A stretch of 64,000 bases of DNA, from positions 1-64,000 of the forward strand of contig NZ_NFIV01000002.1 in assembly GCF_002159555.1 (NCBI RefSeq), read 5' to 3'. The notes under the pieces were generated by a model that was given only the letters and a program-made list of their open reading frames with translations, was not told the DNA's origin and ran no database searches. The stretch's first letter is position 1. Each line of letters begins with the position of its first letter. Position numbers and translations under genes: made by a program. The DNA is from Muribaculum sp. An289 (GTDB taxonomy: Bacteria; Bacteroidota; Bacteroidia; Bacteroidales; UBA932). Below are positions 61,255-64,000 of the stretch, in pieces.

Positions 61255-61262
61255 TATCTTTG
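61255..61262 (+). promoter_or_regulatory. promoter core upstream of the small Cys-rich gene
   Basis: TATCTTTG, with only GTG at the expected -33 position. It lies about 90 nt before the chosen start at 61352, so either the leader is long or translation starts earlier. Confidence 0.45.
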
Positions 61263-61351
61263 TGTGTGTTTTTGGTGAAATCTGTCATGCAGAAGCAGAA
61301 AAAAGATGCGGAAAGAAAGAGCTGAAAGAGGTACAGAAAGAAGATGCGAGG

Positions 61352-61654
61352 ATGCTGAAAATACGGAAAATGCAGAAGATACGGAAAGAAAAGGATACGG
61401 TGGAGTTTATGATAAGGCTGTACTGCCGTCGCAGGCATGGGGCGGAAGGGCTTTGTTCCGAATGTGAAGACCTTTTGAGATATTCACAGGCCCGGTTGGA
61501 CAGTTGCCCGTTCGGTGTCAGTAAAAAGTCGTGCCGGAAATGCAGCATACATTGTTATAGTCCTGAAATGAGGGAGAAAATCCGGGAAGTGATGCGTTAC
61601 AGCGGTCCGAGGATGTTCCTTTACTCGCCGTTCGAGGCATTCAGGCATATTTGA
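61352..61654 (+). CDS. nitrous oxide-stimulated promoter family protein
   Basis: A 100-aa basic, cysteine-rich cytoplasmic protein. The core EKDTVEFMIRLYCRRRHG (about 12-29), CSECEDLLRYSQARLDSCPFG and CRKCSIHCYSPEMREKIREVMRYSGPRM fits the family named from a nitrous-oxide-responsive gene (Pfam 11756). Four CxxC-like pairs suggest zinc or iron-sulfur binding. Function unproven. The upstream in-frame region to 61187 gives a chain unlike the family, so I chose ATG 61352; an alternative is 61370. It is 19 nt upstream of ogt and likely in the same transcript. Confidence 0.78.
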   Translation: MLKIRKMQKIRKEKDTVEFMIRLYCRRRHGAEGLCSECEDLLRYSQARLDSCPFGVSKKSCRKCSIHCYSPEMREKIREVMRYSGPRMFLYSPFEAFRHI

Positions 61655-61673
61655 GATTGTAAATGGGAAAAAT

Positions 61674-62195
61674 ATGAAGACAAGCGGGCACATTTTTATT
61701 CAAACATACCATTCTCCTTGCGGGGATTTGACACTCGGTTCTTTCGGCGACAGGCTCTGCCTGTGCAATTGGACAAATGAAAAACATCCCGGCAGGGTAG
61801 ACCATCGCTTGCGGACATATCTGTCGGCTTCATATTCGGAAGTCCCTTCGGACATCACCCGTGAGGCGGCCCGTCAGCTGGATGAATATTTCAGGAAAGA
61901 ACGGACGTCGTTCGATATTCCGTTGCTTTTTGCCGGCTCGGAGTTTCAGAACAGGGTATGGGCAGCTCTGTTGGAAATCCCTTACGGGCGGACTCTTTCA
62001 TACGGCCGGCTGGCCATGGAGCTCGGCATGCCAAAGGCCGTGCGTGCCGTAGCGAATGCAAACGGTGCCAATGCCATTTCCATTTTTGCCCCATGCCACC
62101 GGGTAATAGGTGCCGGAGGTTCGCTTGCAGGCTATGGAGGAGGCCTTGAAGCAAAAAAAATTTTACTTGAACTCGAAGGCTGCCGCTGCCTCTGA
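61674..62195 (+). CDS. ogt: methylated-DNA-protein cysteine methyltransferase
   Basis: Suicide repair of O6-alkylguanine and O4-alkylthymine. A 173-aa protein with the active-site loop PCHRVIGAGGSLAGYGGGL (about 142-160; Cys143) and the DNA-binding helix GRTLSYGRLAMELGMPKAVRAVANANGAN. The residue before Pro is Ala rather than the usual Ile (APCHRV). The N-terminal part (about 1-90) is the ribonuclease-like domain. No Ada-type regulatory domain. Preceded by the small Cys-rich gene. Confidence 0.93.
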   Translation: MKTSGHIFIQTYHSPCGDLTLGSFGDRLCLCNWTNEKHPGRVDHRLRTYLSASYSEVPSDITREAARQLDEYFRKERTSFDIPLLFAGSEFQNRVWAALLEIPYGRTLSYGRLAMELGMPKAVRAVANANGANAISIFAPCHRVIGAGGSLAGYGGGLEAKKILLELEGCRCL

Positions 62196-62275
62196 CTTCC
62201 GCCTGATACCGATATGTGCGTATGCAATGCAATCGCATGCAAAATCCGTTTAGCGGAATCTCGGAAAATTTTCAT

Positions 62276-62283
62276 TAACTTTG
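62276..62283 (+). promoter_or_regulatory. promoter core of the AT-rich gene
   Basis: TAACTTTG, 45 nt before the ATG at 62329; a weak TTAG lies 22 nt upstream. Confidence 0.5.
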
Positions 62284-62328
62284 GTGCGTTCATAAAAATT
62301 TATAAGAAGTTGTTTAAAAATACGTGTC

Positions 62329-62850
62329 ATGAAAAAGTTTTCGATAATCATTTTTACCCTTATTCTCGGTTTTTCCACAGCCGCGGCACAGACTTCCGAC
62401 ATTCAGGATACGTTTTTCGGAGTGCGCTTCGGAACTTCGCAGGAAGCAGCAGGGACGATTTTAATGAGAAAGGGCATAATTGCTATTTCGGATTACAATC
62501 GATTGGGACTTTATGAAGTTACATTGGGTGGATATGAATGGCGTCATGTCACTATGCACTTTAATGATTATGGACTTTATAGAGTGTATTTAGAATGTAA
62601 CTTTAACTCTCGCGATAATGCTTTGTCCATGTTTAACAGATTATTTTCGAACTTGACCAGAATATATGGTTCATATTCTTCTAGTGATTTCAGTTCTTTG
62701 AATGATAAAGCATATATGTTCATGGATGACGAAAGGATGTGTGCGCTAGTTTTTATTTACGGAGAATCCAAAGGAGGAGACATGTTTTATTATGTAACGT
62801 TAGATTATTGTGATATGAACCTTTACAACAAGACTGTTGATGAACTGTAA
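62329..62850 (+). CDS. exported protein of unknown function, AT-rich
   Basis: A 173-aa protein with a cleavable signal peptide (about 1-20, ending AAAQT). The mature part has repeated aromatic-rich beta strands (YEVTLGGYEWRHVTMHFNDYGLYRVYLECNF) and no motif I recognise. From about 62470 on, codons such as TTA, AGA and ATA are much more frequent than in neighbouring genes, suggesting recent acquisition or weak selection. It overlaps the next gene by 11 nt. Confidence 0.7.
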   Translation: MKKFSIIIFTLILGFSTAAAQTSDIQDTFFGVRFGTSQEAAGTILMRKGIIAISDYNRLGLYEVTLGGYEWRHVTMHFNDYGLYRVYLECNFNSRDNALSMFNRLFSNLTRIYGSYSSSDFSSLNDKAYMFMDDERMCALVFIYGESKGGDMFYYVTLDYCDMNLYNKTVDEL

Positions 62851-63622
62851 AAATTTTCTTTCTGCGGCCGTACTGGCTGCCGCTTTCGTACTGTCTTCCT
62901 GCAATGATAGGAACGGCAATGTGGAACTTACCTGGATTAAGGACAATGCGGGGGAAAAACTGATGCCGCTTGAGTTGTTCGGCGATGTGCCTGACAGCCT
63001 TGTGTCCGGATTGTCCATTCAGGAAGGGATACCGTCGTCCGTGAGTGTCTTTCTTGTAAAGACCGGTGAAGGGACGATACTTTTCGATACCGGTCTCGGC
63101 ACCAGGGAGAGCCTGCTTGAAGAAGGACTGGCAGGGGCGGGAGTGACGCCCGAGGATATAGATTTCCTGTACCTGACCCATTTTCACGGTGACCATATAG
63201 GCGGTATGATGAAGGGGGATTCGGTAGCCTTCCCGAATGCCGAGGTCTATGCCTCGCAAGCAGAATATGATGCATGGATGGCTATGCCGGACGGCCAGAA
63301 GGCCCAGGTCGTGAAAACGATGTCGGCCTATTCCGACAGGTTGCATCTGTTCGGTTTCGGCGATGTGCTTCCGGGGAAGGTGCTTGCCATCGGGGCTGTG
63401 GGACATACTCCGGGCCATACTGCTTATCAGGTGGGCACATATCTGATAGCGGGAGACTTCATGCATGGCGCCGCATTGCAGTCGGCTTATCCCGAGTATT
63501 GCGCCGCATACGATATGGATAAGGCCAAGGCGGTCGAGACAAGAAAATATCTCATGGATTATGCTCGTGAGAACAATCTCGTGCTTGCCGGAATGCATCT
63601 GCCTGAAGGCATAATGCGCTGA
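62840..63622 (+). CDS. metallo-beta-lactamase-fold lipoprotein hydrolase
   Basis: A 260-aa protein with a lipoprotein signal (LSSCND, Cys about 21) and an MBL-fold domain: THFHGDHIGG (about 112-121, HxHxDH), GHTPGHT (about 193-199), and a later GDFMHG. The arrangement resembles N-acyl-homoserine lactonase or glyoxalase II-like enzymes, but substrate is unknown; periplasmic or surface location. Start at ATG 62840 lies inside the previous gene (11-nt overlap), so the two are coupled; the codon at 62837 is TTG. Followed by a near-duplicate of its own stop region (about 63602-63655). Confidence 0.85.
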   Translation: MNCKNFLSAAVLAAAFVLSSCNDRNGNVELTWIKDNAGEKLMPLELFGDVPDSLVSGLSIQEGIPSSVSVFLVKTGEGTILFDTGLGTRESLLEEGLAGAGVTPEDIDFLYLTHFHGDHIGGMMKGDSVAFPNAEVYASQAEYDAWMAMPDGQKAQVVKTMSAYSDRLHLFGFGDVLPGKVLAIGAVGHTPGHTAYQVGTYLIAGDFMHGAALQSAYPEYCAAYDMDKAKAVETRKYLMDYARENNLVLAGMHLPEGIMR

Positions 63623-63655
63623 ATGTAAAACGCTGAAGGGTATAATGCGTTAAAA
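63602..63655 (+). repeat. diverged tandem duplication at the MBL gene end
   Basis: CTGAAGGCATAATGCGCTGAATG and CTGAAGGGTATAATGCGTTAAAATG are near copies about 30 bp apart. The first contains the MBL gene stop; the second lies at the Nudix gene stop, so both neighbouring genes end inside the same repeat. Confidence 0.6.
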
Positions 63656-64000
63656 TGCACCCGGCAGCTGGGCCGCGCACAGCCGCATTGCCATTCCAAG
63701 GATTTTTTCGTGATCGAAGGCCAGTTCCGGAATCCCCTCCAGTGGAAACCATCTGGCCTTCGCCGCATCATCCCCTCCCGCGACCTTGCAGATTTCGGTT
63801 ATGGTATAAAATGCTATGCTTACGACCCTTTCGCGCGGATCGCGATGTACGTCGCTGAAGGTATGGAACTGGGTCAGTCCGGAGCATTCCAGCCCGGTTT
63901 CTTCATACAGCTCCCTCCTGGCGCATTCTTCGGCGGTCTCGCCAATCTCCATGAAGCCCCCGGGCAATGCCCATTTTCCTTTGAAAGGTTCGTTCCCACG
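63650..64000 (-). CDS. Nudix hydrolase, 5' end outside window
   Basis: Partial gene: the frame is open to the window end and reads ...RGNEPFKGKWALPGGFMEIGETAEECARRELYEETGLE. The Nudix box GxxxxxExxxxxxxREUxEExGU is complete. These enzymes hydrolyse nucleoside diphosphates linked to another group; the substrate is not clear. The C-terminal part is short (to about 63650). At least 116 residues are present and an N-terminal segment is missing. Confidence 0.85.
   Translation of the reverse strand, partial: RGNEPFKGKWALPGGFMEIGETAEECARRELYEETGLECSGLTQFHTFSDVHRDPRERVVSIAFYTITEICKVAGGDDAAKARWFPLEGIPELAFDHEKILGMAMRLCAAQLPGAF

Overview
The window looks like a chromosomal segment of a gut-type Bacteroidales bacterium of roughly balanced base composition. 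The evidence is the recurring Bacteroidota promoter core TAnnTTTGC with TTG about 19-21 nt upstream, the clade-typical gene set (DUF3822 with rsmD, DUF3276, long NusB, LptD-like barrel, DUF5723, rsfS-ftsH-cdsA-psd), lipoprotein-rich content, a BtuG-type cobalamin locus and a Ser-type sulfatase with its anaerobic maturase. I cannot assign a genus; a Rikenellaceae/Alistipes-like origin is only a guess.

Layout. 1-0.9 kb: tRNA-Cys and tRNA-Asp with clean promoters and hairpins. 0.9-2.9 kb (minus): rsmD, DUF3822, membrane-anchored protein. 2.9-9.0 kb (plus): DHH phosphoesterase, two FKBP-type lipoproteins, MATE exporter, cytidylate-kinase-like protein, beta-lactamase-fold hydrolase. 8.9-15 kb: methyltransferase, sulfatase, divergent sulfatase maturase, folate cyclo-ligase, two small membrane proteins, CDF transporter. 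15.0-15.7 kb: gene-free, repeat-filled. 15.7-21.2 kb (minus): cobalamin riboswitch, BtuB, BtuG-like propeller, PKD surface lipoprotein. 21.2-29.4 kb (plus): argF, then uvrB-rel-uvrA. 29.4-35.2 kb: M28 peptidase, TPR lipoprotein-like protein, nadE, DUF3276. 35.3-38.3 kb (plus): nusB-yajC-ybbR-coaE. 38.3-43.3 kb (minus): lptD-like and rho. 43.3-47.1 kb (plus): amidase, MlaD-like, dnaA. 47.1-50.3 kb (minus): lipoprotein and DUF5723 outer-membrane protein. 50.5-57.3 kb: pepD-rpe, birA, rsfS-ftsH-cdsA-psd. 57.3-64 kb: a patchier region with a broken IS21 transposase fused to a fragment of a secreted protein, msrA, an NlpE-type lipoprotein, tRNA-Gly, ogt, an AT-rich orphan gene, a metallo-beta-lactamase-fold lipoprotein and a Nudix gene cut by the window end.

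Most of the window is housekeeping (translation, repair, envelope building, replication start). Accessory signals are the B12 capture locus, the orphan sulfatase/maturase pair, a dispersed family of about 175-bp palindromic intergenic repeats (four copies and fragments), a GC-rich 122-bp palindrome before the maturase, and the chimeric transposase gene. I found no CRISPR array, prophage, integrase or defence island. The best candidates for something undescribed are the repeat family and the PKD protein in the B12 operon; neither is proven here.
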